Assembly (NCBI RefSeq): GCF_000758725.1
Contig: NZ_CP009428.1
Span: 434,001 to 498,000 of the forward strand
From: Paenibacillus odorifer
GTDB taxonomy: Bacteria; Bacillota; Bacilli; Paenibacillales; Paenibacillaceae
Reading direction: 5' to 3'
Length of the DNA stretch: 64,000 nt
Both the position numbers and the translations under genes were made by a program. This document shows positions 53,967-63,756 of this stretch, one piece after another. The notes below the pieces were generated by a model. That model did not search any database and was not told where the DNA came from. It saw only the letters and a program-made list of their open reading frames with translations. Each line of letters opens with the position of its first letter. Position 1 is the first letter of the stretch.

Positions 53967-56009
53967 GTGAATGAAAATGAAATGAAAGGAAACAAGATGA
54001 AAAAAATGAGAAAAAATGTAACGAAGAGAAAAGCGACGTCAATTCAACTTAAGTGGTCATCTGTTATATTAGCTATTGCAATCGTGCCGCTCATGGTAGC
54101 GACCATATTTTTACTTGATTATTTCGGCAATGTCACACGCACAGACAGTGAGCAAATGGCGCAGGACACCATTAATACGAACACATTCCGGATGGATGAG
54201 TGGCTATCCAACAAAACCTCGTCCGTAAAGGATCTGGTGTCCCAGCATCCTGAGTTCGATTTTACGAATCCAGCGAGTATCTTCCCTGTGATAGAAGTGC
54301 TGGAGGAAAGTGACAGTGAGACAGAAGGTTACAGTGTCATCAGTAAAGACGGCCAGTTAACTAATATGATGAACATGACCGCAAGTGTAGCAGATGCGAG
54401 CTATTTCTTGAAAGCGAAAGAAACACATGCGCCTGTGTTGGGGGAAATGTCCTATCTGGAGCAGCTTGATAAATATATCATTCCGATCGTAGTTCCTGTC
54501 ATGGATAAGGATAAGCAATTTATGGGAGGTATTGTCTTCTCGATTACTCCTGAAGTTCTTGCCGAAATGAGTAATGAAATTACTATGGCGGATACCGGAT
54601 TTGGATACGTGATCTCAAATGATGGCATGTATTATACTTATCCAGACGTCAGTCGTATGGGCAAAAAAATTACCGATTACGCTAAAGAACCGGCTCTTCA
54701 GAAGGTCGTTGACAAGATTTTGAGCAACAAAGAGGGGTCCGAAACTTATAAGGGCGAAGATGGTAAGAAAGTCATTACATACTTTAAGACCATTCCAGAT
54801 ACTGACCTGAAGCTTCTTGTAACAGTACCGGAGAAAGAGGTTTTTGCCAAAGTGACCTCTGCACAAAGAACAGCAATGTTCATCTTATTGGCAGTTATAC
54901 TCGTCATAATTTTTGTTTCTCTCTACCTTACTCGCCTTATCGTTAGACCCATTAAAGCTATTTCCTCCACTATGAAAAAGGTGGCAGAGGGTCATCTGAA
55001 TGAGAGGGTTAAAGTGCAATCCGGAGATGAAATCGGCGAGATGAGTCAAAATATCAATGATATGATTGAGACACTCTCCGGTATTGTCAACAAGATTGAT
55101 ACAACGGTAGTGGAGGTTTCTTATTCCTCAGAAGGAATGCTGAAATCGGCTCAACGGTCGTCTTATACTTCAGCAGAGGTAGCAACAGTTATCCAAGAAG
55201 TGGCTCAAGGAATGGAAGAGCAATTCAGAGGCTCGGAGCAATCGGCAAGAGCAACGGAAGAGATGGCCGTAGGTTTGCAACGTATTGCTGAGTCCTCTGC
55301 AGCGGTATCAGATCAGGCTGAGACGGTCAACTCAGAAGTAGAGAGTGGCTATTTGGAAATCCAATCTACACTGCAACAGATGGCTGTTATCAGTTCCACA
55401 GCTAATCAGACAGCCGAGATGATTGGTAAATTAAGTGAGCAATCGGAACAGATCGGACAAATTGTGGATGTAATTTCTGAGATATCCAATCAGACAAGCT
55501 TATTATCTTTAAATGCTTCTATTGAGGCTGCCAGAGCTGGGGAACATGGCCGTGGCTTCGGTGTAGTTGCGAATGAGGTGAAGAAGTTAGCGGAGCGGAC
55601 GAACAGTTCCATCATTAGTATAGTGGAGCTGATCGGCGGCATTCAGTCTTCGACAACAAGTGCAGCGGATTCCATGAAGAAGAGTATTGAGGAAATTGGC
55701 GATGGAATGGGAAAAATGCAAAACGTCGGTGTTTCCTTTGATCATATCCGTTCTTCGATCCGTGAAGTATCGTCGCAAATACAGGATGTGTCAGCAATTA
55801 ATGAAGAGATGTCAGCTGGCACAGAAGAAATAACGGCTTCTATATCCGATATGCTCGGAATAGCTAAAGAATCTGCTGAGAATGCTCAGGCGGTCTCATT
55901 AGCTTCAGCGGAGCAGACGGAGATTATGAAGGATGTCGTGTCCTCGGCGGAATCACTTAATGAAGTGATGTCTGTGCTGAAAGAAGAAATCGAGAAGTTT
56001 AAAAAGTAG
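53967..56009 (+). CDS. Methyl-accepting chemotaxis protein with dCache sensor
   Basis: About 680 aa: a basic N-terminus, a membrane helix, an extracellular Cache-type sensing domain of about 240 residues, a second helix, a HAMP domain ([21 protein letters not shown] onwards), and the long signalling coiled coil. The hairpin tip reads [29 protein letters not shown], specific to chemoreceptors. Start is uncertain: GTG 53967 after AGGAGG is listed; ATG 53997 (after AAAGGA) and ATG 53943 are alternatives. Ligand unknown. The sigma-D promoter places it in the motility regulon. Confidence 0.93.
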   Translation: MNENEMKGNKMKKMRKNVTKRKATSIQLKWSSVILAIAIVPLMVATIFLLDYFGNVTRTDSEQMAQDTINTNTFRMDEWLSNKTSSVKDLVSQHPEFDFTNPASIFPVIEVLEESDSETEGYSVISKDGQLTNMMNMTASVADASYFLKAKETHAPVLGEMSYLEQLDKYIIPIVVPVMDKDKQFMGGIVFSITPEVLAEMSNEITMADTGFGYVISNDGMYYTYPDVSRMGKKITDYAKEPALQKVVDKILSNKEGSETYKGEDGKKVITYFKTIPDTDLKLLVTVPEKEVFAKVTSAQRTAMFILLAVILVIIFVSLYLTRLIVRPIKAISSTMKKVAEGHLNERVKVQSGDEIGEMSQNINDMIETLSGIVNKIDTTVVEVSYSSEGMLKSAQRSSYTSAEVATVIQEVAQGMEEQFRGSEQSARATEEMAVGLQRIAESSAAVSDQAETVNSEVESGYLEIQSTLQQMAVISSTANQTAEMIGKLSEQSEQIGQIVDVISEISNQTSLLSLNASIEAARAGEHGRGFGVVANEVKKLAERTNSSIISIVELIGGIQSSTTSAADSMKKSIEEIGDGMGKMQNVGVSFDHIRSSIREVSSQIQDVSAINEEMSAGTEEITASISDMLGIAKESAENAQAVSLASAEQTEIMKDVVSSAESLNEVMSVLKEEIEKFKK

Positions 56010-56041
56010 GAGATAAACTGAGATTCATCTCCTTATAATAC

Positions 56042-56107
56042 AAAAAATCGCTCTTTGGGAGCTGGTGGGCTTATTTCACCAATTCCCAAAGTAGCGATTT
56101 TTTTTGT
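56042..56107. terminator. Bidirectional terminator between chemoreceptor and ldh
   Basis: AAAAAATCGCT plus CTTTGGGA pair with TCCCAAAG plus AGCGATTTTTT; runs of A and T on the two sides suit both convergent genes. Confidence 0.88.
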
Positions 56108-56118
56108 TCTTTATGAGA

Positions 56119-57081
56119 TTAAATGCTTTCTTCCAGCTGTAGACTCTCGATGCCTGCACGTACAATATTGCAGGAGTTGTTCAATTTCTGGGTTTCCTCT
56201 GTATTTAAATTAAGCTCCAGCAGCTCTTGAATCCCAGTGTTGCCTATAATGGCGGGCACACCCGTGCATACACCACTATGTCCGTATTCTCCATCCAGAA
56301 TGGCGGATACGGCGATAATTTTGTGCTCATCATTCAGGATCGAACGGGTAATGTAGGCAAGTGCGCTGCCAATCCCGAAATGTGTGGAGCCTTTACGGGT
56401 GAAAATTTCCCAGCCGGCATCTTTTGTCTTGCGGGAGATATCCTCCAGATCCAGATGCGGGAACCGCTCGCGATGCTGATCCAAAATTTGTAGAATAGGC
56501 TTGCCGCCAATTGTCACATGGGACCAAGCTACAAATTGAGATTCGCCATGTTCACCTAACGCGTAGCCATTAACACTACGCGGGTCAATGGAGAACACAT
56601 CGGAGAGCAGTGTTTTTAGGCGCGACGAGTCAATGGAGGTTCCGGTACCGATAATTCTGTGGCGAGGCAGACCTGATATTTTCCAGACCATATAAGTGAC
56701 AATATCGACCGGATTAGCGGCGACTACGAATATTCCATCAAATCCCCCAGCCATGATGTTGGTAATGATTTCTCTAGTAATAACCGCAGAGGCTTCCAAT
56801 ACGTCAAGTCGGGTCTGCCCGGCTGTTGGATTAGCACCAGCGGTTAAGATAACTACATCCATCTTTGCACAATCGCTATAGGTTCCGGCATATACCTTTG
56901 TGCGTGTGCTTGTGAAATCCATACAGTGCGAGAGATCAAGTGCTTGTGCCATAGCCCGATCATAGGTGCGGTCGATCATCATTATCTCGTCACAAATAGC
57001 CTGATTAACCATGGAGTAAGCACAGCTTGAACCCACCATTCCGGCCCCGACGATGGCTACTTTTCTCGATTTACTTTTCAA
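56119..57081 (-). CDS. ldh: L-lactate dehydrogenase (Ldh3-like)
   Basis: 320-aa NAD-dependent LDH/MDH-fold enzyme reducing pyruvate to L-lactate. Seen: dinucleotide site [14 protein letters not shown] with the catalytic loop Arg, [10 protein letters not shown], and [11 protein letters not shown] with the catalytic His. At the substrate-selecting position, where classical LDHs have Gln (NQKPGETR), this protein has Pro (NPTAGQTR), a feature of the Ldh3-like clade, so activity on larger 2-oxoacids is possible. TTG 57081 after GAGG gives LKSKSRKV as in relatives; a GTG five codons earlier (57096) is the alternative. Confidence 0.88.
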   Translation of the reverse strand: MKSKSRKVAIVGAGMVGSSCAYSMVNQAICDEIMMIDRTYDRAMAQALDLSHCMDFTSTRTKVYAGTYSDCAKMDVVILTAGANPTAGQTRLDVLEASAVITREIITNIMAGGFDGIFVVAANPVDIVTYMVWKISGLPRHRIIGTGTSIDSSRLKTLLSDVFSIDPRSVNGYALGEHGESQFVAWSHVTIGGKPILQILDQHRERFPHLDLEDISRKTKDAGWEIFTRKGSTHFGIGSALAYITRSILNDEHKIIAVSAILDGEYGHSGVCTGVPAIIGNTGIQELLELNLNTEETQKLNNSCNIVRAGIESLQLEESI

Positions 57082-57483
57082 TTGCCTTGTCCTCACTCTC
57101 TAAAAGTTATACGCAGTATAGGTTTCCAAATGATATTTATTTCAGCATTAAGGTCTTTTGGAAGCTTATCGTTAGGTATGCTTATAGTTTAACGTATCCC
57201 TTCGCAGGTTACCTGACATCGGACTTACAAAGATTATATTTTTTCTTTTTAATGCTGAATAGGTGACATAACGAGTTAGATATTTTAGGTGATCTATCCC
57301 TATAGTGTATGTAAAGTACTAAAAGAGGATGTAATAAGAGGATGGCTAATTGATGTCAGAAAAGGGTGAAAAGTAGAAAAAAGCAGAGGATATAACATAA
57401 GCTTGAGTTACAAGAGGTAAGAAGTCATCTCAAGGATATCGGGTAAGCACCCTGAGATGGCTTCTTAGGATCATTGTTGACAA
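57082..57483. other. Intergenic region upstream of ldh
   Basis: No gene seen in about 400 bp. A near-palindromic hairpin (57418-57467, GAAGTCATCTCAAGG against CCCTGAGATGGCTTC) lies at the 3' end of the CcdC-like gene and is its probable terminator. No clear Rex-type site (TTGTGAAA/TTTCACAA) was found ahead of ldh. Confidence 0.5.
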
Positions 57484-57984
57484 TCATGGCTGGGGCAGCA
57501 GACTCCCCGAGGAAGTCATAGCCTTATAACGCTTGAACATAAAAAATCTCCAATGAACAATCATGCCGAAGGCTAAAATAAAGAACAAACCACCGGACTG
57601 TGGGATAGACACATAACGGTTAATAAATTCATGGAGTAAAGTGCGGACTAGAAGAAGTCCGAGCAGGATAAACGCAAAGCTCTTGGAGCGTTGAGCATAA
57701 ATTTGTCCATCACGTTGTTCAAAATGGGTGCTGCGTATAAGAGGATACGCGAAGATGAACCAGCCAATCAGAAAGGCGACTGCCGCCCACCATAATGGGA
57801 ACCTGACCGCAGGTGCCACAAACATGGCAAAACCCGTCGACATACCGAGAGGTGGAATCCATATTTTTCGAATGGTAACCGGACGTGCGCTTGCTTTTAG
57901 ACGAATGAAAATAACCATCAGCGCCATGAACAAAGCCCCTAATGTAGAGCCAATATGTAGAAGCGAGGGGTTTATGTTACCCAT
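57484..57984 (-). CDS. CcdC-family membrane protein
   Basis: 166 aa, four to five helices, with KIWIPPLGMSTGFAMFV and RSTHFEQRDGQIYAQRSKSF, the conserved stretches of the CcdC/DUF1453 family found near cytochrome c maturation genes in Bacillus. No ccdA or ccdB partner lies here. GAGAGGTC precedes ATG 57984. Biochemical role unknown. Confidence 0.82.
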   Translation of the reverse strand: MGNINPSLLHIGSTLGALFMALMVIFIRLKASARPVTIRKIWIPPLGMSTGFAMFVAPAVRFPLWWAAVAFLIGWFIFAYPLIRSTHFEQRDGQIYAQRSKSFAFILLGLLLVRTLLHEFINRYVSIPQSGGLFFILAFGMIVHWRFFMFKRYKAMTSSGSLLPQP

Positions 57985-58123
57985 GATACACGACCTCTCT
58001 ATGATTTCAGTCACTTGTATCTTCATTATAACAGAAAAACGATGGCAAAACATTGAAGTGTATTGGCTCCATACCCGCTACAATTCCAGCTTAGGAATTA
58101 TTTCTTAAAGGAGCGATACATAC

Positions 58124-58160
58124 AAAAATCCCCGCCAGAGCATACTCTGACGAGGATTTA
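58124..58160 (-). terminator. Intrinsic terminator of the GlsB-like gene
   Basis: On the minus strand AAATCCTCGTCAGAG pairs with CTCTGGCGGGGATTT, followed by TTG. Confidence 0.8.
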
Positions 58161-58191
58161 TTGATGTGAATATTATTATCTCAGCCCAGAC

Positions 58192-58452
58192 TTACGAACG
58201 GCTGCGTCCACTTGTCGAGCGAAGAATAAGGCTCACGATAAAGATCAGCACAACCGCACCGATCAAAGAAGGGAAGAAGTAGAAATCACTTACTTTAGGT
58301 CCCCAGCTTCCCAGAAGCACGCCACCGAGCCATGAACCGATAATACCAGCGATGATATTACCGATAACACCACCAGGAATATCTCTGCCCATAATCAGAC
58401 CAGCCAACCAACCAATAACCCCACCAACGATTAACATCCATAGAAAACTCAT
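58192..58452 (-). CDS. GlsB/YeaQ/YmgE-family stress membrane protein
   Basis: 86 aa with three glycine-rich helices: IVGGVIGWLAGLIMG, GVIGNIIAGIIGSWLGGVLLG and the C-terminal GAVVLIFIVSLIL. Formerly called transglycosylase-associated protein; induced by general stress in relatives, function unresolved. AAGGAG precedes the ATG. A sequence resembling a general-stress promoter lies upstream. Confidence 0.92.
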   Translation of the reverse strand: MSFLWMLIVGGVIGWLAGLIMGRDIPGGVIGNIIAGIIGSWLGGVLLGSWGPKVSDFYFFPSLIGAVVLIFIVSLILRSTSGRSRS

Positions 58453-58494
58453 GTTACTTCAACTCCTTCGTTTTGTTGTTTGCGATGTCTACTA

Positions 58495-58519
58495 TTAACC
58501 TTTGTGACCATCTTTAAAC
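58495..58519 (-). promoter_or_regulatory. Sigma-B-like promoter of the GlsB gene (tentative)
   Basis: On the minus strand GTTTAA (58514-58519), 13 bp, GGTTAA (58495-58500), close to the sigma-B consensus GTTTAA-N12-15-GGGTAA. Whether this organism has sigma-B is not known from the window. Confidence 0.35.
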
Positions 58520-58701
58520 CACATGGAAAAACTTACTTCTTCCGGAATAGTTAGGGAGTAGGCTCTAAATGCAGTTTCGATAATGTATTACAACTATAAA
58601 CATGCTATAGTGAAAAAATATTATAAAATTATGAGTAAACCCCTATTAGTAAAGGGTAAGTAAGAAGTAATACAATACATAAAGATAAAGGAGCCACTAT
58701 T

Positions 58702-59751
58702 ATGGAACGGGCTAATGAGGCATTGTTTTATGTAGGAACGTATAACTCTGAGAATGAGAAGGCGATTCAGTTATGTGCGCTTAGTCTTTTATCGGGGGAA
58801 ATGAGAATTCTTGAGGGTACCGAGGGAATTGAGAACCCATCGTTTTTAGCTGTGAATAGTGCAGGCAGCGTGTTGTATGCAGTTAGTGAGAAAGATCAAG
58901 GTGAGGTTTACGCATATGCAATTGATCCCGCAACTAAAGCGTTGCAATCACTTGGAAGTCGTTCTACGGAAGGCGGCGCTCCTTGTTATGTCTCCATTAG
59001 TCCTAAGGAAGATTACATATTCGTCTCCAATTACTCGGGAGGCAATGTTAATGCTTTTCCTGTAAATGAAGATGGTTCGCTTCAAGAAATGTCCGACCAA
59101 GTAAAACATGTGGGTTCAGGCATTCGTGAAGACCGTCAGGAGGCTCCGCATCCGCACTCTGTCATTCCGGACGCAAGTGGTAGACATGTGCTGGTGTGCG
59201 ATTTGGGACTGGATCAAATTGTGATCTATCGCCCTGAAGAGGGCAAACTGGTAAAACATCGTGAGCTTAATCTGCCACCTGGTTCAGGTCCGCGTCATCT
59301 GGCGGTGCATCCCTCTGGACAATGGATCTACCTGGCGAATGAACTGAATTGTACAGTAACGGCATTTGCTAATGATGAACAGGATGCAAATCTAAATATT
59401 TTACAGCATCTTAGCACGCTTCCTGATAATTATACTGCTGGTAGTGACGATACAGCTTCCGATATTCATGTCTCCCCTTGTGGCAGATTCCTGTATGTCT
59501 CCAATCGCGGACAAGACAGTATCGCCCTGTTCCATATCGATGAATTAACGGGTCTGCTTGAAGCGGTGGATTGGCAGGTTACCGGCGGGCGTACTCCGCG
59601 TAACTTTGCAATTATTGGGGATAAGCTGCTTGCTGCTAATCAGAATAGTGATAATATTACCTCGTTCTCCATCGATAGTGAGAGTGGCAGATTAATCCCT
59701 ACAGGAAATGAATTGGAAATGAAGTCACCTGTTTGTGTGCAAGCGTTGTAG
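58702..59751 (+). CDS. pgl: 6-phosphogluconolactonase, seven-bladed beta-propeller type (YkgB/Pgl-like)
   Basis: 349 aa, lactonase family of cytosolic propellers that hydrolyse 6-phosphogluconolactone in the oxidative pentose phosphate pathway. Family stretches: YVGTYNSENEK, PSFLAVNSAGSVLYAV, APCYVSISPKEDYIFVSNYSGGNV, PHPHSVIPD (conserved His pair near the active site), GPRHLAVHPSG and RFLYVSNRGQDSI. AAAGGAG supports the ATG. Single gene. Confidence 0.9.
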   Translation: MERANEALFYVGTYNSENEKAIQLCALSLLSGEMRILEGTEGIENPSFLAVNSAGSVLYAVSEKDQGEVYAYAIDPATKALQSLGSRSTEGGAPCYVSISPKEDYIFVSNYSGGNVNAFPVNEDGSLQEMSDQVKHVGSGIREDRQEAPHPHSVIPDASGRHVLVCDLGLDQIVIYRPEEGKLVKHRELNLPPGSGPRHLAVHPSGQWIYLANELNCTVTAFANDEQDANLNILQHLSTLPDNYTAGSDDTASDIHVSPCGRFLYVSNRGQDSIALFHIDELTGLLEAVDWQVTGGRTPRNFAIIGDKLLAANQNSDNITSFSIDSESGRLIPTGNELEMKSPVCVQAL

Positions 59752-59779
59752 GCTGAGACTAGGTTATTGTATGTCGTAA

Positions 59780-59836
59780 AAATAAGGGCTATTCCCGTAA
59801 TCCATTCATTTTTTCGTGAGTGGAGGTTGGGAATAG
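59780..59836. terminator. Bidirectional terminator between pgl and the hydrolase gene
   Basis: AATAAGGGCTATTCCC pairs with GGGAATAGCCCTATT, flanked by AAAA and TTT. Confidence 0.85.
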
Positions 59837-59880
59837 CCCTATTTTGCAAATGAAGACCTAAGGATAATAGCAAGTGATTG

Positions 59881-62148
59881 TTAAAATGTATTTCTGATAC
59901 CTAAATCGTAAAAACCGATGTCATCAAGCATGATCCGGTCGCCTTCTTCTTCAAGATAGAAGGTGATTTCCGTCAGGTTGTCAGGATCCAGCTCTGGTTC
60001 TTCCTCCTGAAATTGTTCGAACGGCATCTCGTAGGTTTGAAATACAGCTTCGGAAAGGTCGCCGTATTTGCCATCGTTTATCCGCTCTTCAAGCCATGGG
60101 AATAACGTGAACTGAGTTTGTGGAAGTGGCAGTATGTCCATTACTTCATCCAGCGTCAAGCGTGCTGAGGTATCGTTATGGTCAGTTAACTCCACCTCAA
60201 CCTTTGGAGGTTGTGGAACATCCATTTCTTCATTCATGTCGTCATTCAGATTTGCCATGGAGAACGTAAGGCCATCTGCCCCTAAAAGAGCAGTTTCAGT
60301 ACGGACACTGTCGTTAAGCTTAATGTTGTAATAAGCTTCTTCGTTTTTGCTGGCTGTGCGTTCAAGGACAACACCATAGGTGGCTTTGCTTTTCGACTCC
60401 CGGTCTTTAGCTAACTCTTCTGACCAAGAAATACCCGATGCTGCTGCTGTTCCCAGTTCTACAGTGTTTTTGTTACGGTCATCGTCAAATGTGGCTACAG
60501 GACGATATCCCCCGCTTTGGAATCTATTGTAGTAGGCGGTATCTGGTAACCACTTCAGCCCGCTGCGATAATCCCGGAACAAGCTTTGGTATTCCTCTTT
60601 TTTATGCAAGGTGGTCTCTAAGAAAGCTGATACATAGACCTTGGCGATTTGCCGTTGTTTGTCTGCATCCATGATTTGTGTCCGATTTAAAAAGAGTCCA
60701 GCTGGCAAGGTCTGATCATACCCGCCCCAATCGCTGTTGAATTGACTGTGATTGGCATCCGCAATATACAGCGAGCTTTTGAAAGCAGATGATCCTTGGG
60801 AATAGGAAGTGCGTATATACTGCCGATCACCATAGAAATCATGTACATCTCCATCGCGGGCTCCCTGCAAGGTCAAATAATTGATGTCTTTGAGACGGGC
60901 TTGCTGGTCATCTATTGTTTTGTCCGTCGGTGCAAGCGCGATTACAGAGGTTATATTAAAGCGATTAACTGCCGCCATCACCGGATCATCCTTAAACCAA
61001 CGAGTGGCATCCGCGGCCATAGCTACGGCTTGTCCTCCGCGGCTATGGCCGAGCAGGGCGGTTTTTGTGAAATCTATTTTCTGATAAAAAGGACTGCCCG
61101 GATCATCTGAAAAATCTGCTAGCTGCTCTAAATGTTTCAGTAGGATCCAAGTACGTACTTTAAAATCATTGTCCGGAATGCCGGACCAAGCAGAATAATT
61201 CAGGAAATTCTCATCGAGCGAGATCGCGATAAATCCCCGGCTTGCCAATAGTTCGCCGAGATAAGCGTACCCGCCATCAGAGTAATCTTCCATCATATGA
61301 TTGCCGTGCACCATCAGCACTACTGGATATGGACCTTCACCTTCTGGCATCCATACGCGACCATTCAGGGGAAGTGCCTTATAATCGAAACCCCAGAATA
61401 AAGTGCGCAGCTTTGACCAATCCTTAATATAAGCAGAAGCATCGGCCGTAGAGGATATCAAGCTTGTATCCTTGCCGTATTCGGCACGATGAAGATCGGT
61501 ACCACTGGCATAGGTGAAGGTCTGATAAGCTAGATTGCCTGGTATTCCCGGATCGGAGGCTGTCAGTGGAACGACTTCCGTATCGTTGATATCGACCGAC
61601 TCTGAAATAGGAAGTTCTTGTACTCCGCTTGCCAGCGCAAGTGGGGAAAAAGTCACCGCCACTGTTAGCAGAAGCCCTAGTGTTATTCTTTTGCTGCGGA
61701 GCAGGCCGATGGCTAGTCCGCCTAATGCCCCTAGCAGTGCAAGCACGACCGCGATGACAACCGCGGCTTCAATCTCAAAATCTGCGTAATATAAGATTAG
61801 TAGAATAGCTCCAAAATCACTCAATACACAGCCTGCAAATAATCTTGGGATACGCAGTCCGGTCAACGCTAGCAGAACAGCTAAGATATTGCCGGAAATC
61901 GCCAGCAGGACAGTGCCTGCACCTGCAGCAAGAGCGATATCGGTAGGTTTACCTAATCCAGTAGGAATGCCTAACACGGCTGTACTAAAGGCTAAAAAGC
62001 ATACTATCCAAAGACCGGCTATAGCTGTTCTCCAAACTGCTGTATCGTAACGGTAGGTTCCCCTAATTCTTCGTCCAATTTCTTGAGCCATACGTCTGTG
62101 GAGCCGTGGTTTCAACGGCGCAGGGACGTACTCTAACTCCATACCCAT
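59881..62148 (-). CDS. Large membrane-anchored alpha/beta hydrolase
   Basis: 755 aa. Residues 40-175 form about five helices; the rest is an extracytoplasmic alpha/beta hydrolase plus a C-terminal beta region. PVVLMVHGNH is the oxyanion loop, Ser369 in LGHSRGGQA the nucleophile and His467 in DANHSQF the probable base; an Asp in GARDGD may complete the triad. This resembles the PAF-acetylhydrolase/chlorophyllase-like group, but fusion to a membrane bundle is less common. GGGGAGAG favours ATG 62148 over one six codons earlier. Substrate unknown; an outer-face lipid, ester or peptide is plausible. Confidence 0.82.
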   Translation of the reverse strand: MGMELEYVPAPLKPRLHRRMAQEIGRRIRGTYRYDTAVWRTAIAGLWIVCFLAFSTAVLGIPTGLGKPTDIALAAGAGTVLLAISGNILAVLLALTGLRIPRLFAGCVLSDFGAILLILYYADFEIEAAVVIAVVLALLGALGGLAIGLLRSKRITLGLLLTVAVTFSPLALASGVQELPISESVDINDTEVVPLTASDPGIPGNLAYQTFTYASGTDLHRAEYGKDTSLISSTADASAYIKDWSKLRTLFWGFDYKALPLNGRVWMPEGEGPYPVVLMVHGNHMMEDYSDGGYAYLGELLASRGFIAISLDENFLNYSAWSGIPDNDFKVRTWILLKHLEQLADFSDDPGSPFYQKIDFTKTALLGHSRGGQAVAMAADATRWFKDDPVMAAVNRFNITSVIALAPTDKTIDDQQARLKDINYLTLQGARDGDVHDFYGDRQYIRTSYSQGSSAFKSSLYIADANHSQFNSDWGGYDQTLPAGLFLNRTQIMDADKQRQIAKVYVSAFLETTLHKKEEYQSLFRDYRSGLKWLPDTAYYNRFQSGGYRPVATFDDDRNKNTVELGTAAASGISWSEELAKDRESKSKATYGVVLERTASKNEEAYYNIKLNDSVRTETALLGADGLTFSMANLNDDMNEEMDVPQPPKVEVELTDHNDTSARLTLDEVMDILPLPQTQFTLFPWLEERINDGKYGDLSEAVFQTYEMPFEQFQEEEPELDPDNLTEITFYLEEEGDRIMLDDIGFYDLGIRNTF

Positions 62149-62313
62149 GACTCTCTCCCCTGACATAAAGCGGTATTTTCTCTTAACCCATAAGCTGTAG
62201 CAATAATATTACTTTATAGCATCAATAACAAGTGGATCTTACAGGAACCGACCCCATAGCTTGTACGGTGTGATGTGTGGGAGTTTTCTTTGACATAGGC
62301 TGGAAAAAAAGGT

Positions 62314-62342
62314 TTGACACAGTTAAAGGGTTTCAGTATTAT
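62314..62342 (+). promoter_or_regulatory. Promoter of the sulfate transporter operon
   Basis: TTGACA (62314-62319), 17 bp, TATTAT (62337-62342). Just downstream, AACCAACTAAGTAGATAGG (62352-62370) is an imperfect inverted repeat that could bind a CymR/Rrf2-type cysteine regulator; that part is speculative. Confidence 0.8.
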
Positions 62343-62348
62343 ATCCAT

Positions 62349-62485
62349 ATAAACCAACTAAGTAGATAGGAATAATTGAAGAAAGTTCTTACCGTACGAA
62401 CGGAGGAACGCCTGCATTAGGCTCGCAGACACGGTCTTAGGACCGGTTTGACCTGCCATACGTAGGCTTTCCTCCGTTCTTTTTG
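62349..62485 (+). promoter_or_regulatory. Highly structured leader RNA ending in a terminator, upstream of the sulfate-binding gene
   Basis: An outer helix joins GAACGGAGGAACGCCT (62398-62413) to AGGCTTTCCTCCGTTC (62464-62479) with one mismatch and is followed by TTTTT. It encloses a second helix GCAG/CTGC (62425-62428, 62453-62456) topped by CGGTC, TTAG, GACCG (62432-62445). The nested fold is more elaborate than a plain terminator. It does not match the SAM, T-box or TPP consensus. Probably an attenuator of sulfate uptake; the signal is unknown. Confidence 0.65.
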
Positions 62486-62535
62486 TGTTACCCAAGGGTT
62501 TGTCTGGTACGAAAAAACATGGGGGAGTGGAAGAG

Positions 62536-63663
62536 ATGAAGAAAAAGATGAATAAAGGGCTTCTTGTAGGGTTTAGCTTGTTGCTGACGGCAGGGCTTAC
62601 TGCTGCTTGCGGCAGCAATAACAATAACGGCAATAGTGCTAGTCCGGCAACAGACGCACCAGCAACAACCAATTCAGCGGAGGCCACAAATGCGGCTGAA
62701 GCAACAAAAACTCCATCTAAAGATCCAGTAGAACTACTGAACGTCTCATATGACCCTACTCGCGAATTGTACGAGAATTATAATAAAGCTTTTGCTGCCT
62801 ATTGGGAGAAAGAAACAGGACAGAAGGTCACCATTAAACAATCCCACGGTGGATCAGGGAAACAAAGCCGTGCTGTGCTTGATGGTCTGGAAGCGGATGT
62901 TGTGACATTAGCACTTGGTTATGATATTGATGCCTTGCAGGAAAAGGGACTGATCAATGAGGGCTGGCAAAGTAAATTCGATCATAATAGCTCGCCTTAC
63001 ACCTCGACTATCGTGTTCCTTGTACGCAAAGGGAATCCGAAAGGAATCAAGGATTGGCCAGATCTGCTCAAAGAGGGCGTAGAGGTTATTACACCAAACC
63101 CGAAAACATCAGGTGGAGCACGCTGGAACTACTTGGCAGCTTGGGGCTACGCACTAGACCAGAACAATAACGATGAGGCTAAGGCTGAGGAATTTGTAAA
63201 AGAACTGTTCAAGCATGTGCCAGTGCTGGATACCGGCGCGCGTGGATCTACGACAACGTTTGTGGAGCGTGGAATTGGTGATGTGCTGATCGCATGGGAG
63301 AATGAAGCCTATTTATCTGTGGAAGAGCTGGGACCGGACAAATTTGATATCGTGAATCCTTCGGAGAGTATTTTGGCTGAACCGCCAGTAGCTATAGTAG
63401 ATAAGGTTGTGGATAAAAGAGACACGCGTGAGGTATCCGAGGCGTACTTGAAGTACCTCTATAGTGAAGAGGGACAAAAAATCGCGGCTGAAAACTACTA
63501 CCGTCCTACATTAGATAGCGTGAAAGAAGAATACAAAGATAAGTTCCCGGAAATCAAGCTGTTCACATTGGCTGACAAATTCGGAACCTGGAAAGAAACG
63601 CAAGAGAAGCATTTTAATGATGGCGGGATCTTTGACAAGATTTATGTGCCAGGTGCCAAATAA
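62536..63663 (+). CDS. sbp: Sulfate ABC transporter substrate-binding lipoprotein
   Basis: 375 aa. Lipoprotein signal with lipobox LTAACG, then an Asn/Ala/Thr spacer, then the Sbp/CysP fold: [46 protein letters not shown] and [16 protein letters not shown], the stretches that bind sulfate or thiosulfate. GGGGGAGTGGAAGAG precedes ATG 62536. The cysT-like permease follows 93 bp later. Confidence 0.94.
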   Translation: MKKKMNKGLLVGFSLLLTAGLTAACGSNNNNGNSASPATDAPATTNSAEATNAAEATKTPSKDPVELLNVSYDPTRELYENYNKAFAAYWEKETGQKVTIKQSHGGSGKQSRAVLDGLEADVVTLALGYDIDALQEKGLINEGWQSKFDHNSSPYTSTIVFLVRKGNPKGIKDWPDLLKEGVEVITPNPKTSGGARWNYLAAWGYALDQNNNDEAKAEEFVKELFKHVPVLDTGARGSTTTFVERGIGDVLIAWENEAYLSVEELGPDKFDIVNPSESILAEPPVAIVDKVVDKRDTREVSEAYLKYLYSEEGQKIAAENYYRPTLDSVKEEYKDKFPEIKLFTLADKFGTWKETQEKHFNDGGIFDKIYVPGAK

Positions 63664-63756
63664 CAGATGAATGAAACGCAGGATGTAATCATTGAGATTT
63701 GTCCCGGTAGGGGCTGATCGGCTAAAAGGCCGAAGGCGAGAAAGGATGAATAGGGG

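Noticed and set aside
62349..62485. SAM-I (S-box) riboswitch
   Set aside because: The conserved AGAGNNGGNGGAGGGA...GAAACCC segments of the S-box are absent.
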